Source: Solirubrobacterales bacterium (GTDB taxonomy: Bacteria; Actinomycetota; Thermoleophilia; Solirubrobacterales; 70-9). Taken from it: a stretch of 25,579 bases of DNA. The stretch is from NCBI GenBank assembly GCA_016712175.1, contig JADJRQ010000006.1, positions 1-25,579 on the forward strand. The letters are read 5' to 3'. Below are positions 7,563 through 16,466 of the stretch, one piece after another. Position 1 is the stretch's first letter; the number at the start of each line of letters is the position of its first letter. The position numbers were made by a program, and so were the translations under genes. Under the pieces are notes generated by a model. It was not told the DNA's origin. It was given only the letters and a program-made list of their open reading frames with translations, and did no database searches.

Positions 7563-8798
7563 ATGACCCAGAAGCTGAAGCTTGCCGAGGGCGAGCACCT
7601 TTTCACCTCCGAATCCGTCACCGAGGGCCACCCGGACAAGATCGCCGACCAGATCTCCGACGCGATCCTCGACGCCTGCCTCGCGCAGGATCCGAACTCC
7701 CGCGTGGCCTGCGAGACCCTGGTAAACACAGGCATGGCGGTCATTTCCGGCGAGCTCACCACCGACGCCGATATCGAGATCACCGACATCGTGCGGAAGA
7801 CGGTCTGCGACATCGGCTACGACAAGGGTGAGTACGGCTACGACGGCAACCACATCTCGGTCCTCGTCTCGATGGACAAGCAGTCCGAAGACATCGCCCA
7901 GGGCGTCGACGAAGGCATCGAGACCCGCGTCGGCGATTCCGGCGACGAGTTCGACACCGACGGTGCCGGCGACCAGGGAATGATGTTCGGTTACGCCACC
8001 AACGAAACCGAAGCCCTCATGCCGATGCCGATCCAGATCGCGCATCGCCTCTCCGAGCGCCTTTCGCTGGTCAGGAAGAACGGCACACTCGATTACCTCC
8101 GTCCCGACGGCAAGACCCAGGTCTCTGTCCGTTACGCCCATGGCGTCCCGGTTTCGATCGACCAGGTCCTGATCTCGACCCAGCATGCGCCCGGCATCGA
8201 CAGCGCTTCGCAAATCCGCCCCGACCTCTGGGAGAACGTGATCCTGCCGGTCCTCAGCGAGGAGTACGGCGACTTGCTCGACGAGAACGCCCTCTACGAG
8301 AACCTGTTGATCAACCCGACCGGAATCTTCGTAATCGGAGGTCCCGTCGGCGACGCCGGCTTGACCGGCCGGAAGATCATCGTTGACACCTACGGCGGCG
8401 CCGCCCGTCACGGTGGCGGCGCTTTCTCCGGCAAGGACCCGTCGAAGGTCGACCGGTCAGCCGCGTACGCCGCCCGCTACGCCGCCAAGAACGTCGTTGC
8501 CGCCGGTCTCGCCGATCGCTGCGAGATCCAGGTCGCCTACGCCATCGGCGTCGCCTCGCCGGTCTCGATCATGGCCGAGACCTTCGGAACCGGTAACGGA
8601 CTCTCCGACTACGAGATCTCACAGATCGTCATGGACCAGTTCGACCTCCGTCCCGGAGCCTTCCGCCAGTACCTCGACCTGCACCGTCCGATCTACAAGG
8701 ACACGGCAGCCTACGGCCACTTCGGCCGATACACCGAGAACTTCACATGGGAACGCACCGACCGAGTTGCCTCGCTAAGAGACGCTGCCGGCAAGTAG
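7563..8798 (+). CDS. metK: S-adenosylmethionine synthetase
   Basis: Makes S-adenosylmethionine from ATP and methionine. The 411-aa protein contains FTSESVTEGHPDKIADQISD near the start (the ATP-binding GHPDK motif), GAGDQGMMFGYA, FVIGGPVGDAGLTGRKII and the P-loop-like GGGAFSGKDPSKVDRS, ending with YGHFGR and FTWE, all as in the family. The strong AAGGAG site supports the ATG at 7563. It faces the convergent HAD gene, with 32 bases between stops that hold only a short GC-rich dyad. In actinobacteria metK usually precedes priA; here a four-gene minus-strand block separates them. Confidence 0.97.
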   Translation: MTQKLKLAEGEHLFTSESVTEGHPDKIADQISDAILDACLAQDPNSRVACETLVNTGMAVISGELTTDADIEITDIVRKTVCDIGYDKGEYGYDGNHISVLVSMDKQSEDIAQGVDEGIETRVGDSGDEFDTDGAGDQGMMFGYATNETEALMPMPIQIAHRLSERLSLVRKNGTLDYLRPDGKTQVSVRYAHGVPVSIDQVLISTQHAPGIDSASQIRPDLWENVILPVLSEEYGDLLDENALYENLLINPTGIFVIGGPVGDAGLTGRKIIVDTYGGAARHGGGAFSGKDPSKVDRSAAYAARYAAKNVVAAGLADRCEIQVAYAIGVASPVSIMAETFGTGNGLSDYEISQIVMDQFDLRPGAFRQYLDLHRPIYKDTAAYGHFGRYTENFTWERTDRVASLRDAAGK

Positions 8799-8830
8799 CT
8801 TCACGGGCGGCCCCGCCGGACCACCCTCGC

Positions 8831-9526
8831 TTAGACGGGGAAGCCCTGTTCCACGGTTTCGATCGTCCAGTCGGCTCCGGCCTCCTCGAGTGATTTGACC
8901 GGGAAATGGCCTGTGGTCACTCCGATCACCCGGATTCCGATCGTGTGGCCCGCTTCTACGTCTCGGGGTGTGTCGCCGATCGCTATGAAGTCTTCGCGCC
9001 TGAGCTTTGCGCTTGAGGCTTCGATGCCTCGTTTGACTGCGCATTGCGTCAATTCCGACCGGATGGTCGAGTCCGAGCCGAAGCCTCCGAAGTCGAAGAA
9101 GCGGTTCAGGTCTCCCCGCTCCAGCTTGATCCGGGCCGCAGGTTCGATGTTGCCTGTCGTGACCCCGAGCCCGTATCCCTCGCTCTGGAGGCGTTCGAGC
9201 AGGGGTACGATGCCAGGCCCGATCCGGTAGTTATCGGATGCAGCGACGGCATCGGGCAGGTACTTGAGGTACGGGATCGTGACCGCCTGGATTTCATCGT
9301 TGGTCGGTTCACGGCCCAGGATCGATCTGAGCGATGCGGCAGCGACACCGGAGTCGGTCATGCCGGACTCGGTCACCTTTTCGATGTCGACCGGCACGTC
9401 GTGGACGTCGACGAAAGCCTGGCTCCAGGCGACCGCGCCGGCCCCGCCCGTCGTCAGGAGGGTGCCGTCAACGTCGAAGAGGATCGCCTTGATCGGGGCA
9501 TCGGTCGCTGGGACCGTTTCGCTCAC
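8831..9526 (-). CDS. HAD-superfamily phosphatase, phosphoglycolate-phosphatase-like
   Basis: A 231-aa haloacid-dehalogenase hydrolase. Motif I FDVDGTLL carries nucleophile Asp18 and acid/base Asp20; motif II is VTTGN (122-126); basic residues follow at about 133-137; motif IV is GDTPRD (184-189). The helical cap between motifs I and II (about 30-110) is of the phosphoglycolate phosphatase/beta-phosphoglucomutase type. The GTG start overlaps the pgi stop, so it is translationally coupled to pgi and tkt. I infer that it hydrolyses a small phosphorylated metabolite, perhaps a glycolytic or pentose-phosphate by-product, but the substrate cannot be read from sequence. Confidence 0.85.
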   Translation of the reverse strand: MSETVPATDAPIKAILFDVDGTLLTTGGAGAVAWSQAFVDVHDVPVDIEKVTESGMTDSGVAAASLRSILGREPTNDEIQAVTIPYLKYLPDAVAASDNYRIGPGIVPLLERLQSEGYGLGVTTGNIEPAARIKLERGDLNRFFDFGGFGSDSTIRSELTQCAVKRGIEASSAKLRREDFIAIGDTPRDVEAGHTIGIRVIGVTTGHFPVKSLEEAGADWTIETVEQGFPV

Positions 9527-11154
9527 TTGCGGCCCTGGGCCTTGCGGTAACGCCGGATCAGGTTGTTGGTTGAGCTGTCGTGCCCGAGGTCCGGGGCAGC
9601 TTCAGAATCCAGCTCCGGAATGATCTTCTGGGCCAGTGCCTTGCCCAGCTCTACTCCCCATTGGTCGAAGGAATCGATACCCCAGACTGCGCCCTGGGTA
9701 AAGACTGAATGCTCGTAGAAGGCGACCAGGGTGCCTAGCGAGTGGGGAGTGAGGTGGTCGACCGTGATCGCGCTGCTCGGCCGGTTGCCTTCGAAGGTCC
9801 TGGCCGGGATCAGCGAATCGTCCACGCCTTCGGCTTCGAGCTGCTCCTTCGTCTTACCGAAAGCCAGGGCCTCGGTCTGGGCGAAGACGTTCGAGATCAG
9901 CAGGTCCTGATGGTTGCCGAGCGGGTTGATCGAATGGTTGAAGCCGATGAAGTCACAGGGGATCAGCTGCGTTCCCTGGTGGATCAGCTGGTAGAACGAA
10001 TGCTGGCCGTTGGTGCCGGGCTCGCCCCAGAAGACGGCACCGGTCGAGTAGTCGACGGTCTCGCCGTCGAGGGTGACGCTCTTGCCGTTCGACTCCATCG
10101 TCAGCTGCTGGAGGTAGGCCGGGAAGCGGTGCAGGTACTCGCTGTACGGCAGCACGGCCTGGGTCTGGCTGCCGAAGAAATCGCGGTACCAGACGGCCAG
10201 AAGACCGTGGATGGCCGGCAGGTTGCTTTCGAGGGCTGTGCCGAGGAAGTGTTCGTCCATCTCGTGAAAGCCCGCCAGCAGCTCCGAGAAACGGTCGGGA
10301 CCGATCGCCAGCATGGTGGAGAGGCCGATCGCCGAATCCATCGAATAGCGGCCGCCGACCCATTCCCAGAAACCGAACATGTTGTCGGTGTCGATGCCGA
10401 ACTCCGACACGCCTTCCGCATTGGTCGAGACGGCGGCGAAGTGTTTGGCCACTGCGGACTCATCGCCGTCGAATGCGTTCAAAGACCACTCACGGGCGGT
10501 CTTCGCGTTGGTCATCGTCTCGAGGGTCGTAAAGGTCTTCGACGAAATGATGAACAGCGTCTCGGCCGGATCGAGGTCGTGTGTTGCTTCGACGAAGTCG
10601 GTGCCGTCGACGTTTGAGACGAAACGAAAGTTCATGTCCCGTCGCGAATAGCTTTTCAGCGCCTCGTAGGCCATGACCGGCCCGAGATCGGAACCGCCGA
10701 TGCCGATGTTGACCACGTTTTTGCTCCGCCTGCCGGTGTGACCGAGCCAGCGACCGGAGCGGATCTCCTCACAGAACGCGGCCATCCGGTCGAGCACTTC
10801 GTGGACCTCACGCACAACGTCGACGCCGTCGACCACCAAGGAACGGCTACGAGGGAGGCGCAGCGCCACATGGAGCACCGCCCGGTCCTCGGAGCAGTTG
10901 ATGCGTTCACCGCGGAACATCGCGTCGCGGTGGCCGGGCATGCCGGTCTCCTCGGCGAGGTTGATCAGCGCCGGCAGGGTGTCGTTCGTGATCCGGTGCT
11001 TCGAGAAGTCGAGGAAGATGCCGGCAGCTTCGGCGATCATCGTCTCGCCGCGGCTCGCGTCGTCTGCGAACAGACCCCGCAGGTGCAGGTCCTTTACGTC
11101 GCCATGATGGGCTTCGAGAGCCCGCCATGCCGGGGTCTCTCGAAGCGCGGACAT
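9523..11154 (-). CDS. pgi: Glucose-6-phosphate isomerase
   Basis: Interconverts glucose 6-phosphate and fructose 6-phosphate. The 543-aa protein is of the long bacterial/eukaryotic type. Motifs: VNIGIGGSDLGPVM, FVSNVDGTD, IISSKTFTTLETM, WVGGRYSMDSAIG, GEPGTNGQHSFYQLIHQG (family signature with the catalytic His), QTEALAFGKT, and QWGVELGKALAQ with the catalytic Lys. I chose the ATG at 11154, four bases after the tkt stop; the 17 residues from 11205 would lie inside tkt and are Arg-rich shadow sequence. Middle gene of the tkt-pgi-HAD operon, linking glycolysis to the pentose phosphate pathway. Confidence 0.95.
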   Translation of the reverse strand: MSALRETPAWRALEAHHGDVKDLHLRGLFADDASRGETMIAEAAGIFLDFSKHRITNDTLPALINLAEETGMPGHRDAMFRGERINCSEDRAVLHVALRLPRSRSLVVDGVDVVREVHEVLDRMAAFCEEIRSGRWLGHTGRRSKNVVNIGIGGSDLGPVMAYEALKSYSRRDMNFRFVSNVDGTDFVEATHDLDPAETLFIISSKTFTTLETMTNAKTAREWSLNAFDGDESAVAKHFAAVSTNAEGVSEFGIDTDNMFGFWEWVGGRYSMDSAIGLSTMLAIGPDRFSELLAGFHEMDEHFLGTALESNLPAIHGLLAVWYRDFFGSQTQAVLPYSEYLHRFPAYLQQLTMESNGKSVTLDGETVDYSTGAVFWGEPGTNGQHSFYQLIHQGTQLIPCDFIGFNHSINPLGNHQDLLISNVFAQTEALAFGKTKEQLEAEGVDDSLIPARTFEGNRPSSAITVDHLTPHSLGTLVAFYEHSVFTQGAVWGIDSFDQWGVELGKALAQKIIPELDSEAAPDLGHDSSTNNLIRRYRKAQGRK

Positions 11155-11158
11155 TGCT

Positions 11159-13206
11159 TCAGCCCTGTCCGGCGATCTGGTCCTTGGCCGCTTCGACGAC
11201 CGCATCGGGAGTGAAGCCGAAGAACTTGGCGAGGTCCTTGAACGGGCCCGAGGCGCCGAAGGTGGTCATACCGATTGTGGTTCCGTTTTCTCCGACGTAA
11301 CGCTCCCAGCCCATGGTCGAGGCCTGCTCGATCGCCACGCGACTGGTTACGGCAGCTGGCAGCACCGACTCGCGGTACTCCTCGGTCTGCCGGTCGAAGA
11401 GGTGCCAGGACGGCAGGCTGATCACCCGCGACCTGATGCCCTCGATCAGCAGCATCTCGTGGGCTTCAACCGCGAGGTGGACCTCACTGCCGGTGGCGAT
11501 CAGGATGACTTCGGGCTCGCCGTCTGAATCGGCGATCACGTAGCCGCCCTTTGCCAATCCGGACGCGGGTGCGTACTTGCCGCGGTCGAGCACCGGCACC
11601 TTCTGGCGGGTGAGGACCAATGCCGTCGGCTCGTTCTTCTTCGCCATGATCACGCGCCACGCCTCGGCGACCTCGTTGGCGTCTGCCGGGCGAATCACGT
11701 CGAGCTGGGGGATGGCCCGGAGCGACGCGAGCTGTTCGACCGGCTGGTGGGTGGGTCCGTCTTCGCCCAGGCCGATCGAATCATGGGTAAGCCAGTGGAC
11801 GACGGGCTGCCATCCAGGGCCGAAAGCCGGATTGCCGGACGGGCGTAATCGGAGAAGATCAGGTAGGTCGACCAGATCGGTCGAAGGTGGCTGAGCGCCA
11901 TACCGTTCGACATCGCCGCCGATTCGTGCTCGCGCACGCCGAGGTGGATGCCGTGCCCGGACCGGTTGCCCGGCTCGAAGACACCGGAGACATCCGGGGT
12001 GAGGCCGGACGAAGCCGAACCGGTGAGATCCGCAGAGCCGCTGAGCATCCACGAGACCTTCGGCGCGATCGCATTCAGCGTCTTCTGGGAGGCCGAGCGG
12101 GTGGCGATCTCGGCACCGGCCTCGAACGAAGGAATGTCGGCGTCCCAGCCATCGGGCAGGTCGCCGGCGAGCATCACTTTCGCGGCGGACTTCACTTCGT
12201 CACCGGCAACCTCGAAACGCTCCTTCCAGGCGGCGTTCAGTTCGGCGCCGCGTTTGCCAATGCCGCTCTGGAAGTTCTCGTAGACACCGTCGGGAACGAG
12301 GAAGTGCGCATCGGTCGGCCAGCCGTACGTCTCCTTGGTCAGGATGGTTTCGTCGGCACCCAGGGGATTGCCGTGGACGTCAGCTGTGTCTACCTTGTTC
12401 GGCGAGCCGTAGCCGATGTGGCTGTGGATCAGGATGAAAGTCGGCTTTTCTTTCTCGGCCTTGAACTTGTCGAGCGCCGCGCCAATCTCGTCGAGGTCGT
12501 TCGCGTCGTTGATGTGGTGAACGTTCCAGCCGTAAGCGAGGAAGCGTGCTTCGACGTCTTCGGTGAAGGCGAGGTCGGTGCTGCCGTCGATCGTGATCCG
12601 GTTGCTGTCGTAGACCCAGAGCAGGTTGTGGAGTTTCTGGTGACCGGCCAGCGAGGCGGCTTCGTGGGAGACACCTTCCATCATGTCGCCGTCTCCGCAA
12701 ATTGTGTAGACGTCGTAGTCGAAGATCTCTTCGCCGTACTCGGCCCGCTTCCAGAGGCCGGCGACTGCCATGCCGACCGAGGTGGCGACACCTTGGCCGA
12801 GCGGGCCGGTGGTGGTTTCGACACCGGTGGTCAGGTGCGACTCAGGATGCCCCGGCGTCACGGAGTCGAGCTGGCGGAAGTCCTTGACGTCTTCGAGGCT
12901 GATCGCCGGCGTGTCGGTGATGTTGCCGTCATGGTCGACCCGCTTGACGCCGGCCAGGTGGATCATCGAATAGATCAGCATCGAAGCGTGGCCCGCGGAA
13001 AGCACGAAACGGTCGCGGTTCGGCCAGTGAGGATCGGCCGGGTCGTAACGCAGGTAGTCCTGCCACATCTTCAGCGTGAGTGGCGCCAGGGCCATGGCCG
13101 CGCCCGGATGACCCGAGTTCGCTTTGTCGATGGCATCAATCGAAAGGGTCCGAATGGTGTTGATGCTCAGTTCGTCAGGGCTCTGGGAAGAAAGGGTGTC
13201 AGTCAC
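11159..13206 (-). CDS. tkt: Transketolase, one frameshift
   Basis: Thiamine-diphosphate enzyme moving two-carbon units between sugar phosphates. Reconstructed length is about 682 aa, normal for the family. Visible: NSGHPGAAMAL (30-40), LSAGHASMLIYS, TPGHPE (118-122 area), TGPLGQG, TPP-binding GDGDMMEG (171-178) with N202, HIGYGSPNK, and GVREHESA with the catalytic Glu426. The frame breaks near 11810: RLSALDG is followed in another frame by QPVVHWLTHDSIGLGEDG and PTHQPVEQLASLR; one missing G (C on the plus strand) restores it. The GTG start at 13206 has TACGAT six bases upstream and no Shine-Dalgarno. It also supplies erythrose 4-phosphate for aroF, and acts with rpe elsewhere in the window. 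Confidence 0.93.
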
Positions 13207-13212
13207 GCCGTG

Positions 13213-13218
13213 ATCGTA
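13213..13218 (-). promoter_or_regulatory. Putative leaderless -10 (TACGAT) of tkt
   Basis: On the minus strand TACGAT, six bases (cacggc), then the GTG at 13206. It is identical in hexamer and spacing to the element before the PlsC-like gene. No -35 match at 17 bases. Confidence 0.5.
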
Positions 13219-13238
13219 CAGGCATGCGAGAGCAGGGC

Positions 13239-13343
13239 GCGGGGTACGGAGGCACCTCCTCCGGGACAACGCTCACCTGTACTCGGGTCGGGTCTCGTGA
13301 TCGCCTCGGGAGCCAGCCCTCCGGGGGCACCTCCGTACCCCGC
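13239..13343. repeat. Imperfect long inverted repeat between tkt and the PH-domain gene
   Basis: Fourteen-base perfect arms, gcggggtacggagg at 13239-13252 and cctccgtaccccgc at 13330-13343, enclose 77 bases. Pairing continues inward with mismatches (cctcc against ggggg). It has the size and shape of a small structured RNA or a MITE, but I see no target-site duplication and no known RNA signature. It lies upstream of tkt. Confidence 0.55.
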
Positions 13344-13416
13344 ACCTGGCCACGAGGTGAGGTAGACCGACTCCCGGAATCGCCCGGAAAGGTCGAATCT
13401 CGGAAGCCTGAGTGCC

Positions 13417-14118
13417 TCAGAGGTTTGCGAGATCCCTGAAACCGTGGACTATCCATGGTTTCAGGGATCTCGCGGGCTCCAGAGGGCTTCGATCCCTACG
13501 GCCAGGCGCTCGGCCTATCAGGGTCCCACAGTGGGCGGGGACGTCCTGAGCCCGGCTGGCAAACCGGCGTACTGCCCCCGCCCGGCGAGCCAGGGTGCCC
13601 CGGCCACTTCGCTCAGTAGCTGTCGCGGGCTCGCCGAGGCCGTGGTCTCCGGCGGCTCCGGCCGAGGTGGCCTTGTCGACCTTTGTCACTACTTCCTGGG
13701 GGTCGCCGACTCCGTTGAAGACGAACTCGTTCTCGTTGTCGGAGGAGGCCGTGTCGAAGTCGACGTCGCCGACCTGGAGCATCCGCTGGAAGACGGACTG
13801 GCTGAAGTTGACGTTCTGGACCCGCTCGAGGCGCGTTTCCTGAATGTCGCGGGCGAAGATTCCGCGCTTGATGTTGAGGCGGCGGTTGGTGATCGTGTAC
13901 GTGGTTGCCATGCGCTTGATGAAACCGATCAGCACGGCGAGGCCCAGGGCGACGAGCACGATTCCGAATACCAGGGCGGAGGAAGCCCCGACCAGCTTGG
14001 CGATGATCGCGAGGATGATTCCGATCGCAATGCCCTTCAGGTAGAAGGCGAGGATCGCCCGCCACGAAGGGTGCCCCTGGAAGATGATCTGTTCGCCCGG
14101 ACTGGGAGTGAAAGCCAT
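13417..14118 (-). CDS. Membrane protein with bacterial PH (bPH2, YdbS/YdbT-like) domain
   Basis: From the ATG at 14118 the N-terminus MAFTPSPGEQIIFQGHPSWR is typical of bPH2 proteins, followed by two membrane segments (about 22-42 and 47-67) and a domain with TITNRRLNIKRGIF and VQNVNFSQSVFQRMLQVGDV, then DFDTA (about 70-150). Molecular function is unknown in this family. Conserved sequence ends near residue 155 (about 13655); the remaining 80 residues are low-complexity, Arg-rich and run into the hairpin, so the real stop is probably near 13610-13650 and lost to a frameshift (another frame stops at 13613). TATGCT seven bases before the ATG suggests a leaderless start. The 27-residue upstream extension to 14199 overlaps this promoter and is rejected. 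Confidence 0.75.
   Translation of the reverse strand: MAFTPSPGEQIIFQGHPSWRAILAFYLKGIAIGIILAIIAKLVGASSALVFGIVLVALGLAVLIGFIKRMATTYTITNRRLNIKRGIFARDIQETRLERVQNVNFSQSVFQRMLQVGDVDFDTASSDNENEFVFNGVGDPQEVVTKVDKATSAGAAGDHGLGEPATATERSGRGTLARRAGAVRRFASRAQDVPAHCGTLIGRAPGRRDRSPLEPARSLKPWIVHGFRDLANL
13427..13473. terminator. Very strong 22-bp hairpin, possible U-tract-less terminator or repeat element
   Basis: Arms of 22 bases (13427-13448 and 13452-13473) pair with only one G/T mismatch around a three-base loop (cta). On the plus strand three further G-T pairs extend the stem. Neither side has a T-run. Since it follows the conserved part of the PH-domain gene and precedes tkt on the same strand, I infer a terminator; a dispersed repeat is the alternative. 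The nominal stop of the PH-domain reading frame lies next to it. Confidence 0.55.
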
Positions 14119-14125
14119 GAGCCGG

Positions 14126-14131
14126 AGCATA
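14126..14131 (-). promoter_or_regulatory. Putative leaderless -10 (TATGCT) of the PH-domain gene
   Basis: On the minus strand TATGCT, seven bases, then the ATG at 14118, with no Shine-Dalgarno. It fits TANNNT and sits back to back with the priA promoter in a 92-bp divergent gap. Confidence 0.45.
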
Positions 14132-14198
14132 TTCGCTCCCGCCGGCCTATGGGATATCGCGTTGGGCGATCGCGTCGCACCACGTCCGCCGTTGGCCA

Positions 14199-14204
14199 TA
14201 ACGT
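14199..14204 (+). promoter_or_regulatory. Putative leaderless -10 (TAACGT) of priA
   Basis: TAACGT, six bases (ggaccg), then the GTG at 14211. There is no convincing Shine-Dalgarno. The arrangement agrees with the plsC-like, tkt and PH-domain gene starts. Confidence 0.45.
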
Positions 14205-14210
14205 GGACCG

Positions 14211-16397
14211 GTGTCGATCGCCAGAGTCGAGCCGCTGACGACAGCCCGCGCGCTCCGGGGCCCTTTCGACTACTCGATTCCGGATCGGCTGGCGGAGATC
14301 GAGGTCGGCAACGTCCTTCAGGTTCCGTTTGGCCCCCGTCGCCTGCTTGGCGTAGTGGTCGAGCTGACCGAGACCAGCGAGGTCCCCGCCGACCGGTTGG
14401 CCGAGCCGATCAGGATTCTCGGTTCAGGTACGACTCCTGAACTGATCGAACTGGGGCTCTGGATCGCGCGTGAGTACTGCTCGACTCCCGCTCGTGGCCT
14501 CGGGCTGATGCTGCCGCCCGGCACCGGCACCGGCGGCGAAAGAACTCGCGCCCGGGTCGAGAAGCTCAACGGCCTCACCGGCGAGGGACGGGAGGTGATG
14601 ACGTCGGGCGGCCGGCTGGGAACGAAGCAGAAGCTCGTCCTGACCTCGCTCCTCGAAGGTGAGATGACCGGCCGGGAACTGGCGGAGCGCACCGGGGCCG
14701 ACGGATCAACCCTGAAGCGGCTTCAGGAGAGGGGCCTGATCAAACGGGAGGAGATCACGGTTCGCCGGCGCCCGGAAGGCAGCGTCGTCGGAGCGGCGGC
14801 AGTCGATGCGCCGGTCCTGACCGATGAGCAGATCTCAGCCGTAAGCGAACTCACCACCCGGCTCGATTCCGACGGCATGTCGGAGGCACTGCTGGCCGGG
14901 GTCACCGGCTCCGGAAAGACCGAGGTCTACCTGGCACTGGTCGAGCGGGTTCTCGAACGTGGCCAGACCGCGATCGTGCTGGTCCCGGAGATCGGTCTCA
15001 CCCCGCAGGCGGTCGGACGGTTTCAGGCAAGGCTCGGCGACCGGGTCGCGGTGCTCCACTCGGCACTCTCGGCCGGCCAGCGCTACGACGAGTGGCAGCG
15101 GCTCCGGACCGGCGAGGCCACGGTCTGCGTCGGGCCCCGCTCAGCCATCTTCGCGCCGGTCCAGGACCTTGGTCTGATCGTGATCGACGAAGAGCACGAC
15201 CCGTCCTACAAGCAGGAGAGCGACCCGCGCTACGACGCACGACAGGTGGCCCATAAACGGGCGAAGGCGAACGGATCCCTGCTGGTGCTCGGCACCGCGA
15301 CGCCTCGGCCCGAAACCTGGCGGGCGCTCGACCGCATCGACCTGCCGAACCGGGTGGATGGCCTCGGCATGCCACCGGTCGAAGTGATCGACATGCGCGA
15401 CGCCGATCCGCGCAGCGGCCCGATCCACCCGAAGACCATGGAGGAGCTGATCAGCGTCCGCGCCCGCGGCGAGAAAGCGATCGTGATGATCAACCGCCGC
15501 GGATTCGCGCCGTGGCTGATCTGCCGGACCTGTGGCCATCACTGGGGCTGCCCGAACTGCGACGTATCGCTGATCGTCCATCGCGAATCGGGTCAGCTGA
15601 TCTGCCACCACTGCAACCACGCCGAACCAGTGCCCCGGGCCTGCGACACCTGTGGCGGCACGACGCTTTCCCAGACCGGAGCCGGCACCCAGCGGATCGA
15701 ACGGCTGCTGGCCGAGCATCTCTCTCCGATACCGATCTTCCGGCTCGACGCCGACACCAGCTCGGGGCCGGGCGGTCACGGCCGGATCCTCAGCCAGTTC
15801 GACCAGGCGGCGAGTGCGGTTCTGGTCGGAACGCAGATGGTGGCCAAGGGCCATGACTTCCCCGAAGTAACCCTCAGCGCGATCCTCGACGCCGACGCGA
15901 CCCTGCGTTTTCCCGACTTCCGGGCTGAAGAGAGAACCTTCTCACTCGTTACCCAGCTGGCCGGCCGGAGTGGGCGAGGGGCGGCCGGCGGCAAAGTGAT
16001 CGTCCAGACCCTGGCTCCGTCAGCACCCAGCATCGCCAGCGCCGCTACCCACGATTCACCCGGATTCCCGGAGGGGAACTCAAACGCCGCGAGACGCTTT
16101 CCTATCCGCCCTTTTCGTCGCTGATCAGGATCCAGATGGCGGCGCCAGACGAAGCCGCGCTTGATCAGGCAGCAAGGGTGGTTGGGGAGCAAGTGAACGA
16201 TTCACTTCCGGAGGGCGCATCGATGCTCGGGCCTGCGCCGATGTTCCGGGCCAGGGAACCGCTTCCGGCGCCGATTCCTGATCAAGTCAACGTCCCGCGG
16301 GGAAACGATCAAAGCGGTCTATTCGACGGTCGAAATTATGCTCGCCGGCAAGGTCTTCAAGAACATAGTCCTCAGCATCGACGTCGATCCGCAGTAG
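14211..16397 (+). CDS. priA: Primosomal protein N' (PriA helicase), two frameshifts near the 3' end
   Basis: Restart helicase (or helicase-like protein in actinobacteria) that reloads the replisome at stalled forks. N-terminal 3'-DNA-binding domain (about 1-100), winged-helix region, Walker A GVTGSGKTEVY (about 230-240), DEEHD (about 326-330), the zinc-binding insertion with CRTCGHHWGCPNC, CHHCN and CDTCGG (about 439-483), then helicase C-lobe with VLVGTQMVAKGHDFP and QLAGRSGRG. The frame shifts at the gggg run 16073-16076, leading to ELKRRETLSYPPFSSLIRI in frame 2, and again near 16258, leading to RFRRRFLIKSTSRGETIKAV and IVLSIDVDPQ, with a stop at 16395-16397. GTG start by position and motif. 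The gene precedes def-fmt as in other actinobacteria. Confidence 0.92.
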
Positions 16398-16427
16398 TCG
16401 GAGCATCCTCCCCGAACGAAAAAACTA

Positions 16428-16453
16428 GTCCGGGTTTCAATCTGGGTCCGGGT
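16428..16453 (+). repeat. Direct repeat gtccgggt (two copies) in the def promoter region
   Basis: Identical 8-mers at 16428-16435 and 16446-16453 are 18 bases apart, and the second abuts the TAAACT -10 candidate. It could bind a regulator on one helix face, but two short GC-rich copies may be chance. Confidence 0.25.
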
Positions 16454-16458
16454 AAACT
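16453..16458 (+). promoter_or_regulatory. Candidate -10 (TAAACT) of the def-fmt-rsmB operon
   Basis: TAAACT ends eight bases before the def ATG at 16467, so transcription would start within 1-2 bases of the codon. It is close to the leaderless pattern seen elsewhere. No -35 match and no Shine-Dalgarno. Confidence 0.4.
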
Positions 16459-16466
16459 CGCCCGAG

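Noticed and set aside
8799..8830. Bidirectional terminator between metK and the HAD gene
   Set aside because: The ggcgg/ccgcc dyad leaves a two-base loop and has no T-tract, too weak to call.
9742..10617. Plus-strand open frame antisense to pgi
   Set aside because: No domain; pgi on the minus strand accounts for the sequence.
13239..13343. tRNA gene suggested by the acceptor-like paired ends
   Set aside because: No TTCRA T-loop, no anticodon arm of correct size and the arms are 14 bp, too long for an acceptor stem.
13239..13343. MITE or insertion sequence remnant
   Set aside because: Terminal inverted repeats are present, but no target-site duplication is seen and copy number cannot be judged from one window.
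11887..13365. 492-residue plus-strand open frame antisense to tkt
   Set aside because: Long, but the opposite strand encodes a clear transketolase with all motifs; this frame has no recognisable domain and reflects codon bias.
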